A DNA stretch of 64,000 nt from Nocardia shimofusensis NBRC 100134 (GCF_001613125.1 NZ_BDBT01000015.1:62001-126000), one strand, 5' to 3'; positions 38,646 to 57,273 are shown, numbered from the stretch's first letter. Numbers and translations are program-made. Notes: generated by a model not told the origin, from the sequence alone.

Positions 38646-47807
<9,162 letters not shown>

Positions 47808-48244
47808 GCCACCGCTCCTTGCGCCACGAGCCGCCGCTGTGTCACGACCCGCTGCCGTGTCGTGACCCGCTGCCGCGGGGCCGTCCGCCACCAACCCAAC
47901 CGAACCACCATTCGAGACTTCCTACCCACTTCTGCCGAGCGTTCGACGCCTGCCGAGCTACCGTCACCGGGCGGGTGCCACTTCGGCCTGCCACCGCTCG
48001 AGTGCCGTGCGCCGCCACCTACCCTGTCATGTCGTAGTTGTCGTTTCGTGATCAGGGCGCGCTACACGCCTCGGGCGTCGGCGAGCGCCACATCATCGCA
48101 TTCGAATCACTCCGGCAGATGAACCGAGCGCTACACCGAGCGGCGGTCCGAGTGATATAGCTCACCCCAGCACGGCGGGCATGCTCGCGCACAGCGGGCG
48201 AGCCGGACCTGTCGTCGCTGGTCATCTGTCCGTGCGTGGCTGCC
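47808..48244. other. NRPS4-NRPS3 intergenic region
   Basis: The region is 437 bp without a credible gene. It contains the CRP/GlxR-type site at 48151-48166 and, 42-62 bp beyond the NRPS4 stop, weak GCTCGC/GCGAGC arms (48183-48203) that might act as a terminator. The AT-richer stretch near 48090-48115 is otherwise unremarkable. Confidence 0.4.
48151..48166. promoter_or_regulatory. CRP/GlxR-type binding site upstream of NRPS3
   Basis: AGTGATATAGCTCACC fits the actinobacterial CRP/GlxR consensus TGTGA-N6-TCACA, including the central TA. It lies about 345 bp upstream of the NRPS3 start, in the gap after NRPS4. Fourteen of 16 bases match the site before NRPS4. Control by a cAMP-receptor-type regulator is inferred. 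Confidence 0.65.
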
Positions 48245-49098
48245 TCAGCGGCGCGCGGGCTTCAGGAAATCGGTCACGGCGAAGACCTCCACCCCCTCGG
48301 CCTTCCCGGTGTCGACGGTCCGGTCACTGCCGTCGAGGATGACCGCGCGCAGATCGGAAGGCACCGTGAGGTCGATCACGGCCGGTCCCTCCCGGTCGGT
48401 CAGCAGGTGGGTGACCCACTCCTCGGCCAGCGCTTCGGCGCGCTCGGCCGGGCTGGTCTCCGGCCCGCCCAGGGCGGCGAGCACGAGTGTCGCGCCCGCC
48501 GCGCCCGCCGCGACGACCTCGAGGATCGCCGCGGCGGAGGTCGCCGGGCCGTACCGGAAGGTGCGGGATTCGTAGGTCAGCTTCGTACGGGCCTGCAGCC
48601 GGTCGCTCGCGGCGGCGAGCCCGTCGTAGTCGATCGTCTCGCCGGACGAGGGCACGAGTGCGGGATGCTCACCACGGAGCACTCGCACGCGGTTGGCATA
48701 GGTGACGGGCCGATTCGATTCCGTGGCGATCTGCGCGCGGGCCGCCTCGGTGTCCAGCCGCAGCCATTGCTCGCCGGAGAACTCGGCGTGACTGCCCACG
48801 ACCAGGCCGAGATCGGCCGGAGTGCCATCGGCGGGCTCCGGGTGCGCCGGTGTCACCGGGGCCAGCGCGGCGCCGGTCTTGAGCACCGCCCAGACCGCCA
48901 CCACGAACTCGGTGCCGCGGCCGGCCGCCAGCGCGACGGTGCTGTCGGGCCCGATGCCCCGCCCGATCAACACCCTGGCCAGGCGGGAGGATTCGGCGTC
49001 GAGTTCGCGGTAGCTGATCTCGATGTCGCCGCCGGCCACCGCCGGGGCATCGGGATCGTCCTCGACGACGGCGGTCAGCAGCTGCGGCAGTTCGGTGC
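48245..49098 (-). other. remnant adenylation domain at the C-terminus of NRPS4
   Basis: The segment starts like an A domain (ISYRELDAESSRLAR; WAVLKTGAALAPVTP), but the ATP-binding loop YTSGSTGxPKG is reduced to a VPSSGETIDYDG-like stretch. The substrate-anchoring Asp of SFDAS is Ala (TSAAA), and everything after about 30 residues past the A5 region is missing, including the invariant Lys. It lines up with A3 of NRPS1. The reading frame is clean with normal codon use, so it is maintained rather than freshly broken. Confidence 0.8.
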
Positions 49099-52000
49099 CG
49101 CCGGTGGTGACGAACTCGTCGTCGTCTCCGTCGCCGGTGTCGGCGCCCGCGGCGGACGCCGCACCGGCGACCAGGCCGCGCTCCTCGGGCTCGAGGATGT
49201 CGATGTCGCCGACGATCGCGTCGGCGTCGGCGTGCACGGCGCGCAGGATCCGCTCGAACCGCCGCGTGAGCGCCGCGATCGTCGCCTCGTCGAAAAGGTC
49301 GGTGGCGTAGGTGAACAAGACGCCGAGCGGTCCGGGCGTGCCGTCCTCGTTCAGCCTCGGCTGCACGATCAGCTGCAGGTCGAACTTGGCGCTGACCTGA
49401 TCGGAGTCCAGCAGCGAGACGGCCAGGCCCGGCAGTTGCGCGCTCGGCGGGGCGAAGTCCTCGAAGGCGATCACGACCTGGAACAGCGGGCTCTGATCGC
49501 GGTTGGCCTGCTGGACGACCTCCGATACCCGCTCGAACGGAATGTCGGCGTTCGCGAAGGCGGCCAGGTCGGTTTCCCTGGCGCGCTCCAGCAGCGCCTG
49601 GAAGCCCTCGCCGCGGTCGACCTCGGTCCGCAGGGTCAGTGTGTTGACGAACATGCCGACCAGATCGTCGAGCGCGCGCTCGCCACGCCCGGCGATCGGG
49701 GTGCCGACGGCGATGTCGGAGCTGCCCGACATCCGCGCCAGCAGCACCGCGAGCGCGGCATGCACCACCATGAACAGCGAGGCGCGATGGGCGTGGGCCA
49801 GCTGGACCAGACCGGCGTGCACGTCCGGTTCGACCTCGAGACCGACGGTCGCGCCGCGTTCGGACGGCACCGGCGGGCGCGGGTGATCCAGCGGGAGATC
49901 CAGCGCGCCGGTCAGCCCGGCCAGCTGTTCGCGCCAGTACGCGAGCTGCTGCGCGGCGGGCGAGTCCGGATCCTCGTCGGTGCCCACCACTTCGCGCTGC
50001 CACAGCGCGAAGTCGGCGTACTGCACCGGCAGCGGCGCCCAGCCGGGGGCCTCGCCGCCGCTGCGCGAGAGGTAGGCGGTGACCAGGTCGCGGGCCAGCG
50101 GGGACAGCGAGAGGCCGTCGGCGCAGATGTGGTGCACCACCAGGACGAGCACGTGCTCACGACTGTTCGGTCCGCCGCACAACAGCCGGATACGCAGCGG
50201 CGCGGCCTCGGTGACGTCGAAGCCCGCCGAGAGCAGTTCGCCGATGCGGGCCGCCGGATCGGCCGGTGTCTCCACCTCGAGGCCGTGCGGCAAGACCTCC
50301 ACGACCGGGAGCACCTGCTGATAGGGCTGTTCGCCGGGAGCGGTCACCGGGAAGCGGGTGCGCAGCGCCTCGTGACGCACCAGCACGTCCTCGACGGCCA
50401 GGCGCAGCGCCTCGGTGTCGAGTTCGCCGGACAGCCGGATGGCGAAGGGCAGGTTGTAGGCGGCCGAGGCCGGATCGAGCTGGTTGAGCACCCACATCCG
50501 CTGCTGGGCCAGCGACAGCGGCACGTGCTCCGGGCGCGGCCCCTTGACCAGCGGCGGACGGGCGGCGCCGCCCGCACCGGGAACCACGCGCGCGGCCAGC
50601 GCGGAGACCGTCGGCGCCTCGAACAGATCACGCACGGAGACTTCGGTGTCCAGCGCCTCGTTCAGCCGGGCGACCGCGCGGGTGGCCAGCAGCGAGTTGC
50701 CGCCGAGAGCGAAGTAGTCGTCGTCCGCGCCGACCCGGTCCAGGCCGAGCAGTTCGGCGTAGACGCCCGCGACGATCTCCTCGATCGGAGTGCTCGGCGC
50801 GCGGAACTGCCTGGTGCGGAAGGTCGGTTCCGGCAACGCCTTGCGGTCCAGCTTGCCGCTGGTGTTGAGCGGGAAGGCGTCGAGCACCATCACCGCGCCC
50901 GGAATCATGTACGCGGGCAGGCTCTTCGCGGCTGCGTCGAGCAGATCGTCGATGTCGACGCTCTCCCCCGGCCGCGGCACCACGTAGCCCACGAGCTGGT
51001 CGCCGGTGGCCGTCGGCACCACCAACGCCACCGCCTGGCTGATCGACGGATGCGTCAGCAGCGCGGTCTCGATCTCGCCGAGTTCGATGCGCTGCCCGCG
51101 GAACTTGACCTGGAAATCGGTGCGGCCCAGGTATTCCAGCCGGTGCGGCTGATCGCGCCAGACCACCAGGTCGCCGGTGCGGTACATGCGCGCGCCCGGC
51201 TCGAAGGGATTGGCTACGAACCGATCCGCGGTCAGATCGGGGCGGGCGACATAGCCGCGCGCCAGCTGGTCACCGGCCAGGTACAGCTCGCCGACCACGC
51301 CGGCGGGCACCGCGCGCAAACGCGAATCCAGGACATAGACGCGAATGTTCCACTGCGGCAGGCCGATCGGGACGGTGGTGGTGTCGGCCTCGGTCGCGGG
51401 CCAGTAGGTCACCGACACCGCCGCCTCGGTGGGACCGTAGAGATTGTGCACCGCCGCGCCGGACATGGCCCGCACCTCGGCGACCGTCTCCGGCGGCAGC
51501 GCCTCGCCGATCACGAACACATCCCGCAACGAAGGCACCGAGCCCGGCGCGGTGTGGGTGGCGAAGACGGTCAGCATCGACGGCACGAAGTCGGTGACCG
51601 TCACCTGCTGCGCGGCAATGGTTTCGGCGATGTAGGCCGGATCGCGATGGCCGTCGTGAGTGGCCACGACCAGCTTCGCGCCCGTCCGCAACGGCATGAA
51701 GTACCCCCACAGCGACACGTCGAAGGTGGTCGCCGTCTTCTGCAGATACACATCCCCCGGACCCATCGGATACTCCGAGAGCATCCAGGCGGTCTGATTG
51801 TCGATCGCCCCGTGCGAGATCGCCACGCCCTTCGGCCTGCCCGTGGAGCCGGAGGTGAAGATCACGTAGGCGGGGTTCTCGCGGCGCAGCGGACGCAGCA
51901 GTTCCGCGGCCTCGACCGGCGCGCCGGACACACCGGACAGGTCGACGGTGTCCACGCGCAGCACATCGATGCCCGGGGGCACGGCATCGGAGTCGGCGAG

Positions 52001-55000
52001 GGTGGACAGCACGCACACCGGGTCGGCGGTGTCGAGGATGTGGGCGATGCGCTCGGCCGGATGATCCGGATCCAGCGGCACATACGCGCCACCGGCGGTC
52101 ACGATCGCGTACATGCCCACGACCAGGTCCAGCGATCGCCGGATCGCCAGGCCCACCAGCGATTCCGGGCCGACGCCCTGGGAGATCAGCAACCGGGCCA
52201 ACCGGTTGACCCGCTCGTCGAACTCGCGATAGGTCAGCTCGGCGCCCTCGTAGGCGAGGGCCACCGCGTCGGCGTGCTCGGCGACCGCGCGGCGGTAGGC
52301 CTCGTGCAGCAGTTCCGGGGCGAGCGCGTGGGCGGTGTCGTTCCAGTCCCGCAGGATGCGCTGCTGTTCCCAGCGTTCCAGCAGTTCGATGCTGCCGACA
52401 CTGCGCTGCGGGTCGGCGACCACGGCGGTCAGGATGCGACGCAGGCGCTCGGCGAAAGCGGCCATGGTCGACTCGTCGAACAGGTCGGTGGCGTAGATGA
52501 AAGTGGCGGCCATACCCGCGGGCGCGCCGTCGATCTCGTGCGGCACCAGGGTCAGTTCCAGGTCGAACTTGGCCGGCGGGGCGCCCAGTTCCAGCGCCGA
52601 GGCGGTGAGGCCGGGTAGTCGCAGTTCGGTGTGCGACATGTTCTGGAAGGTCAGCATGACCTGGAACAGCGGGTGCCTGGCCATCGAGCGGGCCGGGTCG
52701 AGCAGTTCGACCAGCCGCTCGAAGGGCAGGTCGGCGTGGGCGAACGCGGCCACGTCGGTGCGGCGGACCTCGGCGAGCAGTTCGGCGAAGCTCTCGCCCG
52801 GATCGACCTCGCTGCGCAGCACCAGGGTGTTGACGAACATGCCGACCACGTCATCGAGCGCCTCGTCGCCGCGCCCGGCCACCGGGGTGCCGACCGCGAT
52901 GTCGGTGGTGCCCGACAGCCGGGCCAGCAGCACCGCCATCGCGGCGTGCATGACGAAGAACAGCGTCGAATTGTGTTGCTTGGCCAGCGCGCTCAGCGCA
53001 CCGTGCAATTCGGCGTCCACGGCGAAGGAGTAGCCGGCCGAACGGTTGGACATCACCGCGGGGCGCGGGCGGTCGGCGGGCAGATCCAGTTGCTCGGGCA
53101 GTCCGGCCAGCTGTTCGCGCCAGAACGAAACCTGCTGGGCGAGAGTCGACTCCGGGTCGGATTCGGCGCCGAGGGTCGCGCGCTGCCACAGCGTGAAATC
53201 GGCGTACTGCACCGGCAGCGGCTCCCACCCGGGCTCCGCGCCGGTGGCGCGCACCGAGTACGCGGACATGAGGTCGCGGGTCAGCGGGCCCATGGAGAAA
53301 CCGTCGGCGGCGATGTGGTGCACCACGCACACCAGCACATGGTCCTCGGGAGCGAGCGCGAACAGCCGCAACCGGATCGGCGGTGCGAGCGTCACGTCGA
53401 AGCCGTCCATCGCGAGCGCGACGACCTGGGCGACCAGATCGTCCTCGGTCGCGGGCGCCAGGTCCATGGCGGGCACGGCGCGCGGATCCTCGATCGGCAG
53501 CACCACCTGCGTGCCCTCGCCGTCGACCTCCGGATACACCGTCCGCAGCACCTCGTGGCGGGCGACGAGATCGCCGACTGCCGCGCGCAGGGCCGCCACG
53601 TCCAGCGAACCGGACAGCCGAACGGCCACCGGGATGTTGTTCACACCACTGTCGGTGTCGAAACGGTTCAGGAACCACATCCGCTGCTGCGCATAGGACA
53701 ACGGCACCCGGTCGGGGCGGGTCATCGCGCGCAGCGGCGGGCGCGTGGACCCGCCGACCTGATCACGCAACCGGGCCGCCAGATCGGCGACGGTGGGACA
53801 TTCGAACAGCAGCGGCAACGGCACGCGGGTGTCGAGTTCGGCGGCGATGCGGGCCACCGCCTGGGTGGCCATCAGCGAGTTACCGCCGAGAGCGAAGAAG
53901 TCGTCGTCCGCGCCGACCCGCTCGCCGGGACCGGCCTCCGGGATCAGCAGCGCGGCGAACACATCGGCGACGATCTGCTCGAACCGGTCCGACGGCGCCC
54001 GGAAAGCCTTGCCCGCGAACACCGGTGCGGGCAACGCGGCGCGATCCAGCTTGCCGACGGCGTTGAGCGGCAGCTCGTCGAGCACCACGATCGCCGAGGG
54101 AACCATGTAGGCGGGCACGGACTTTCCGACGAACTCCGCCACTTCGGCGGTATCGAGCCCGGCGCCCGCCCGGCTGAGCACGTAGGCGACCAGCGTGGTG
54201 GCCCCGGAGGGCAGCGTGACGCCCAGGGTGGCCGCGTAGTCGATGTCCGGATGCGCGAGCAGCGCGTTGTCGATCTCGCCGAGTTCGATGCGCAGACCGC
54301 GGATCTTGACCTGGAAGTCCGAGCGGCCCATGTACTCGAACGCGCCGTCGGACTCGCGGCGGCGCACCAGGTCGCCGGTGCGATACATCCGCGCGCTCGC
54401 GCCGTCGGATTCGGCGACGAACGGGTTGGCGACGAACCGCTCGGCGGTCAGATCCTGCCGATTGCGGTACCCGTAGGCCACCGAGGGGCCCGCCAGATAC
54501 AGCTCGCCGACCACGCCCGCGGGCACCGGTCGCAGCATCGGATCGAGCACATAGGCGCCGACTCCGGGGAACGCGGTGCCGATGGTGACCGGCTCGTCGG
54601 CGCGGAGTTCGGTGCCGGTCACGATCACGGTGGTCTCGGTGGGGCCGTAGACGTTGTGCATGGTGCGTCCGGGCGAACGCCAGCGGTGCACCAGCTCCGC
54701 GTTGACCTTCTCGCCGCCGACGACCACGGTACGGATGCCGTCCAGACCCGCCGGGTCGACCGATTCCAGGGCGCCCGGAGTCATCATCAGGTCGGTGACC
54801 CGCTCACGACGCAACAGTTCGGCCATCTCCGCGCCGCCGAAGACCATCGGCGGCGCGATCACCATCGTCGCGCCCCGTGGGAACGCGAAGAGCATCTCCA
54901 TCAGCGAGAAGTCGAAGCTCGGCGAACTCAGATGGGTGATCGTCGAACCGAGGCCGACGCCGATCCGAGCGCCCGCGGCGACGACCGGTCCCAAGCCGTG

Positions 55001-55618
55001 ATGGGAGACCACCACGCCCTTGGGCTTTCCGGTGGAGCCGGAGGTGTAGATGATCCAGGCCGGATGGGCGGCGGTCAGCGGCCGGACCCGGTCGGCGTAG
55101 GAGATCGGGTGCGTGGGATGCGCGGCGATACGGGCGAGCTGGTCGGGATCATCCAGTTCGATCCACTCCACCCCCGCGCCGGCGGCCTCGGCGCCCAGCG
55201 CGTCCCGATGCCCCGAGGTCGTCAGACCGGTGCGGATCCCGGAGTCGGTGAGGATGTGGGCGATGCGATCGGCCGGGTAGGCCGGGTCCACCGGGACATA
55301 GGTGGCGCCGGTCTTGGCGACCGCCCACAGGGCGGTCACCGATTCGATCGAGCGCGCGATGCCCATGGCGATGTGGTCGCCGGGGCCGAGGCCGCGGGCG
55401 ATCAGTTCACGCGCCAGCCGCGAGGAGCTCTCGTCGAGTTCGCGGTAGGTCAGCTCGCGCTGGTCGGCCGGTTCGCCGGTCGGGTTGAATCGCAGTGCCA
55501 CCGTGTCCGGCGCGGATTCCACCGCGGCCGTCAGCACCTGCGGAAGTAGAGTCGCACCGGAACGCCGGCGTCGCCCGCCCGCAGTACGTGTACCCGCAGT
55601 CCGACGAGCGCTTTCCAT
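48245..55618 (-). CDS. NRPS4: two-module NRPS ending in C and a degenerate A domain
   Basis: A 2457-residue A-T-C-A-T-C-A° protein. Carrier serines: S581 and S1642; condensation motifs HHIAADG (about 767) and HHICADG (about 1829) are intact. Codes by eye: A1 DFMMVGVVIK (close to NRPS1 A1) and A2 DVWDFILVSK; neither assigned. After the second C domain only about 284 residues of an A domain remain (from about residue 2174), and there is no third carrier and no TE, so the enzyme cannot complete or release a product alone. Domain order and sequence parallel the first third of NRPS1. ATG 55618 is taken as the start (AGAGG 12 nt upstream; TTG 55630 is an alternative directly behind it). It is first of the four genes, with a CRP/GlxR-type site 150 bp upstream. 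Confidence 0.94.
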   Translation of the reverse strand: MESARRTAGTRTAGGRRRRSGATLLPQVLTAAVESAPDTVALRFNPTGEPADQRELTYRELDESSSRLARELIARGLGPGDHIAMGIARSIESVTALWAVAKTGATYVPVDPAYPADRIAHILTDSGIRTGLTTSGHRDALGAEAAGAGVEWIELDDPDQLARIAAHPTHPISYADRVRPLTAAHPAWIIYTSGSTGKPKGVVVSHHGLGPVVAAGARIGVGLGSTITHLSSPSFDFSLMEMLFAFPRGATMVIAPPMVFGGAEMAELLRRERVTDLMMTPGALESVDPAGLDGIRTVVVGGEKVNAELVHRWRSPGRTMHNVYGPTETTVIVTGTELRADEPVTIGTAFPGVGAYVLDPMLRPVPAGVVGELYLAGPSVAYGYRNRQDLTAERFVANPFVAESDGASARMYRTGDLVRRRESDGAFEYMGRSDFQVKIRGLRIELGEIDNALLAHPDIDYAATLGVTLPSGATTLVAYVLSRAGAGLDTAEVAEFVGKSVPAYMVPSAIVVLDELPLNAVGKLDRAALPAPVFAGKAFRAPSDRFEQIVADVFAALLIPEAGPGERVGADDDFFALGGNSLMATQAVARIAAELDTRVPLPLLFECPTVADLAARLRDQVGGSTRPPLRAMTRPDRVPLSYAQQRMWFLNRFDTDSGVNNIPVAVRLSGSLDVAALRAAVGDLVARHEVLRTVYPEVDGEGTQVVLPIEDPRAVPAMDLAPATEDDLVAQVVALAMDGFDVTLAPPIRLRLFALAPEDHVLVCVVHHIAADGFSMGPLTRDLMSAYSVRATGAEPGWEPLPVQYADFTLWQRATLGAESDPESTLAQQVSFWREQLAGLPEQLDLPADRPRPAVMSNRSAGYSFAVDAELHGALSALAKQHNSTLFFVMHAAMAVLLARLSGTTDIAVGTPVAGRGDEALDDVVGMFVNTLVLRSEVDPGESFAELLAEVRRTDVAAFAHADLPFERLVELLDPARSMARHPLFQVMLTFQNMSHTELRLPGLTASALELGAPPAKFDLELTLVPHEIDGAPAGMAATFIYATDLFDESTMAAFAERLRRILTAVVADPQRSVGSIELLERWEQQRILRDWNDTAHALAPELLHEAYRRAVAEHADAVALAYEGAELTYREFDERVNRLARLLISQGVGPESLVGLAIRRSLDLVVGMYAIVTAGGAYVPLDPDHPAERIAHILDTADPVCVLSTLADSDAVPPGIDVLRVDTVDLSGVSGAPVEAAELLRPLRRENPAYVIFTSGSTGRPKGVAISHGAIDNQTAWMLSEYPMGPGDVYLQKTATTFDVSLWGYFMPLRTGAKLVVATHDGHRDPAYIAETIAAQQVTVTDFVPSMLTVFATHTAPGSVPSLRDVFVIGEALPPETVAEVRAMSGAAVHNLYGPTEAAVSVTYWPATEADTTTVPIGLPQWNIRVYVLDSRLRAVPAGVVGELYLAGDQLARGYVARPDLTADRFVANPFEPGARMYRTGDLVVWRDQPHRLEYLGRTDFQVKFRGQRIELGEIETALLTHPSISQAVALVVPTATGDQLVGYVVPRPGESVDIDDLLDAAAKSLPAYMIPGAVMVLDAFPLNTSGKLDRKALPEPTFRTRQFRAPSTPIEEIVAGVYAELLGLDRVGADDDYFALGGNSLLATRAVARLNEALDTEVSVRDLFEAPTVSALAARVVPGAGGAARPPLVKGPRPEHVPLSLAQQRMWVLNQLDPASAAYNLPFAIRLSGELDTEALRLAVEDVLVRHEALRTRFPVTAPGEQPYQQVLPVVEVLPHGLEVETPADPAARIGELLSAGFDVTEAAPLRIRLLCGGPNSREHVLVLVVHHICADGLSLSPLARDLVTAYLSRSGGEAPGWAPLPVQYADFALWQREVVGTDEDPDSPAAQQLAYWREQLAGLTGALDLPLDHPRPPVPSERGATVGLEVEPDVHAGLVQLAHAHRASLFMVVHAALAVLLARMSGSSDIAVGTPIAGRGERALDDLVGMFVNTLTLRTEVDRGEGFQALLERARETDLAAFANADIPFERVSEVVQQANRDQSPLFQVVIAFEDFAPPSAQLPGLAVSLLDSDQVSAKFDLQLIVQPRLNEDGTPGPLGVLFTYATDLFDEATIAALTRRFERILRAVHADADAIVGDIDILEPEERGLVAGAASAAGADTGDGDDDEFVTTGGTELPQLLTAVVEDDPDAPAVAGGDIEISYRELDAESSRLARVLIGRGIGPDSTVALAAGRGTEFVVAVWAVLKTGAALAPVTPAHPEPADGTPADLGLVVGSHAEFSGEQWLRLDTEAARAQIATESNRPVTYANRVRVLRGEHPALVPSSGETIDYDGLAAASDRLQARTKLTYESRTFRYGPATSAAAILEVVAAGAAGATLVLAALGGPETSPAERAEALAEEWVTHLLTDREGPAVIDLTVPSDLRAVILDGSDRTVDTGKAEGVEVFAVTDFLKPARR

Positions 55619-55713
55619 CCGGCTGCACAACCTCTCGCGTCAGTCATGGCCCCTGTGGGCCGCTCTCCTGCGCCGGCGCAATCCGGGCCAATCCGACCGA
55701 AGCGCCATTGCCC

Positions 55714-55726
55714 CCGACAATGTCGG
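55714..55726. promoter_or_regulatory. 13-bp dyad near the presumed NRPS4 transcription start
   Basis: CCGACAATGTCGG is a perfect 6-1-6 inverted repeat. It lies 7 bp downstream of the TAGAAC box on the minus strand, so it would overlap the transcription start, a typical repressor position. The regulator is unknown. Confidence 0.4.
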
Positions 55727-55769
55727 CATCGTGTTCTAATCGTCGCCCCGCTCCGACCCGTTGCCGCGC

Positions 55770-55785
55770 AGTGATGTAGCTCACA
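55770..55785. promoter_or_regulatory. CRP/GlxR-type binding site upstream of NRPS4
   Basis: AGTGATGTAGCTCACA matches TGTGA-N6-TCACA with the central TA at the expected place; only the first base departs. It sits 152 bp before the NRPS4 start and about 30 bp upstream of the possible promoter, a position compatible with activation. Confidence 0.68.
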
Positions 55786-56063
55786 GCGACGGACGGCATA
55801 CAGAACGCGGCCGAGGGGTACCACCCGTGGCGGAGGGCCGAGCGGACGATCCGCCCCGGGCATCGGAGCACCATGTCGACCTCGGCGCCCGTTCCTCCCT
55901 TCGGACGCGCCGCGGCCGGAGCGTGCTACCGCCCGGATCGGCAACACAGTTGCCGTGACCCACCCCTGCTCGATACCGTACCGGCCCCGGGCGAACCCGC
56001 CGAATCCGGCTGGTCGCCGCAGTGCGTACCACCGGGAACAGCGGTGCACAGGAGGAAAAGCCG

Positions 56064-56100
56064 CGACCCCCTCACGGCCGGGGAAGGCGTGAGGGGGTCG
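56064..56100 (-). terminator. intrinsic terminator of the M23 peptidase gene
   Basis: CGACCCCCTCAC (56064-56075) pairs perfectly with GTGAGGGGGTCG (56089-56100). In the direction of transcription it begins 20 bp after the stop at 56121 and is followed by CGGCTTTTCC, a short T-run. Confidence 0.75.
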
Positions 56101-56120
56101 ACGGGACGGTTCGCGCGGTC

Positions 56121-57014
56121 TCAGTGGGCGTGCGAGGGACCCCACTGCATCGGCACACCCTTGGCGGCCAGATAGGGCTGCGGATCGATCTTGTTGCCAC
56201 CCTGATCCCAGATCTCCAGGTGCAGGTGCGGGCCGGTGGACTGACCCCGATTACCCACGGTCGCAATGACATCGCCCGCGTTGACCCGCTGACCGGCCTG
56301 CACGTACATGTCGTTCACGTGCCCGTAGACCGCGGTGGTGCCGTCGTCCTGGAGCACCCGGACCCACAGGCCGAAGCCGGAGGCGGGACCGGCCTCGATC
56401 ACGGTGCCGTTGCTGACCGACTTGATCGGCGCGCCGAGCGCGTCGGCGAAGTCGATGCCGTAGTGCATGGTGCCCCAGCGGGCGCCGTAACCGGAGCTGA
56501 TGACCCCGGCGACCGGACGCACGGCCACGGGCGGCGCGAGATGCTGCTGGACGCCCTTGAGGATGTCCTCGACCTGAGCCAGCGGACCGGCGATCTCGGC
56601 GGGCAGATCCGGGAGGCCGAAGGGCTGGGAGATCGACTGCGCGACGGGCGCGGCGACCTGGGTGACCGGCGGCTCGGCGGCCTCGGCGGGGGCGGCGACG
56701 GCCTGCGCGGCTTCGACCAGCGGGATCTCCCCGGTGCCCTGGAAGGTGATGGCTTCTTCGGCGACGTCGGTATGACGCTCGGGAGCCAGCGGCGAGGCGG
56801 CGGCAAGCGCGGGGGCGACCTGCGCGGCCACGCCGACCAAGGCGGCGCCGGCGACAGCGGCGCCCGCGGCGGCACGGATGCGCTCGCTCTGGGCGGGCGC
56901 GGCCCGGTGCCGGGTGGGACGGGTCGCGACCGCGATGGCACCGCGCCCCTCGGCACTGGAGCCGAGAAGGCTCTCGACAGTGATGGAGCTGGGGCCTACC
57001 CGGTGCTGCGACAT
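56121..57014 (-). CDS. exported M23-family (LytM-type) metallopeptidase
   Basis: The 297-residue product has a 46-residue N-terminal tail, a hydrophobic Ala-rich export or anchor segment (about 47-73), an Ala/Pro-rich linker and a C-terminal M23 domain. Zinc ligands are visible as H184-x3-D188 (HYGID) and H263-x-H265 (HLHLE), and YGHV supplies H232. M23 enzymes cut peptidoglycan cross-bridges or act as amidase activators outside the membrane. With an intact site this one should be active. GAGGA lies 7 nt before the ATG at 57014. A sigma-A-like promoter is placed at 57151-57178. There is no evident functional link with the NRPS array. Confidence 0.9.
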   Translation of the reverse strand: MSQHRVGPSSITVESLLGSSAEGRGAIAVATRPTRHRAAPAQSERIRAAAGAAVAGAALVGVAAQVAPALAAASPLAPERHTDVAEEAITFQGTGEIPLVEAAQAVAAPAEAAEPPVTQVAAPVAQSISQPFGLPDLPAEIAGPLAQVEDILKGVQQHLAPPVAVRPVAGVISSGYGARWGTMHYGIDFADALGAPIKSVSNGTVIEAGPASGFGLWVRVLQDDGTTAVYGHVNDMYVQAGQRVNAGDVIATVGNRGQSTGPHLHLEIWDQGGNKIDPQPYLAAKGVPMQWGPSHAH

Positions 57015-57150
57015 ACGTGCGTCCTCGCGTCCGTCCTACAGTTGCCAACGAACGCCGTCACATCACGCGGTGCTCACCCCGGACGACCATGTCGTCGGAG
57101 ATCGGCCGGAAGTCACGATGTGTAACGTTTCGGCATCCGTTGTGATGGGA

Positions 57151-57178
57151 ACTCTACCCGGTCGTGACCATTTCGCAA
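57151..57178 (-). promoter_or_regulatory. candidate sigma-A promoter of the M23 peptidase
   Basis: On the minus strand, TTGCGA (57173-57178), a 16-bp spacer and TAGAGT (57151-57156) resemble a housekeeping promoter. It would give a leader of about 130 nt before the ATG at 57014. Judged by eye. Confidence 0.4.
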
Positions 57179-57273
57179 CCTTCCAGGTGGACCCCCGATT
57201 GAGGCATATGTCACGGCGGTTGCCGACACGGGTCGATCACGATTGCCCGCCCCGCCTCCGGGACACCGGGACA

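Larger units (their letters stand above)
55619..56063. other. NRPS4 upstream region
   Basis: About 445 bp between the NRPS4 start and the terminator of the M23 peptidase gene. It contains a possible -10 box on the minus strand (TAGAAC, 55733-55738), a 13-bp dyad just downstream of it (55714-55726) and the CRP/GlxR-type site (55770-55785). The region 55800-56063 shows open frames on both strands, but none has a ribosome site or a recognisable protein. Confidence 0.4.

Noticed and set aside
55800..56060. Small genes on either strand upstream of NRPS4, including a possible MbtH-like protein
   Set aside because: No ribosome site and no MbtH-like motif in any frame; the translations are Arg/Pro/Gly-rich noise.
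57015..57180. c-di-AMP (ydaO-type) riboswitch before the M23 peptidase
   Set aside because: Such switches often precede actinobacterial wall hydrolases, but I could not find the conserved core here. A covariance-model search would settle it.
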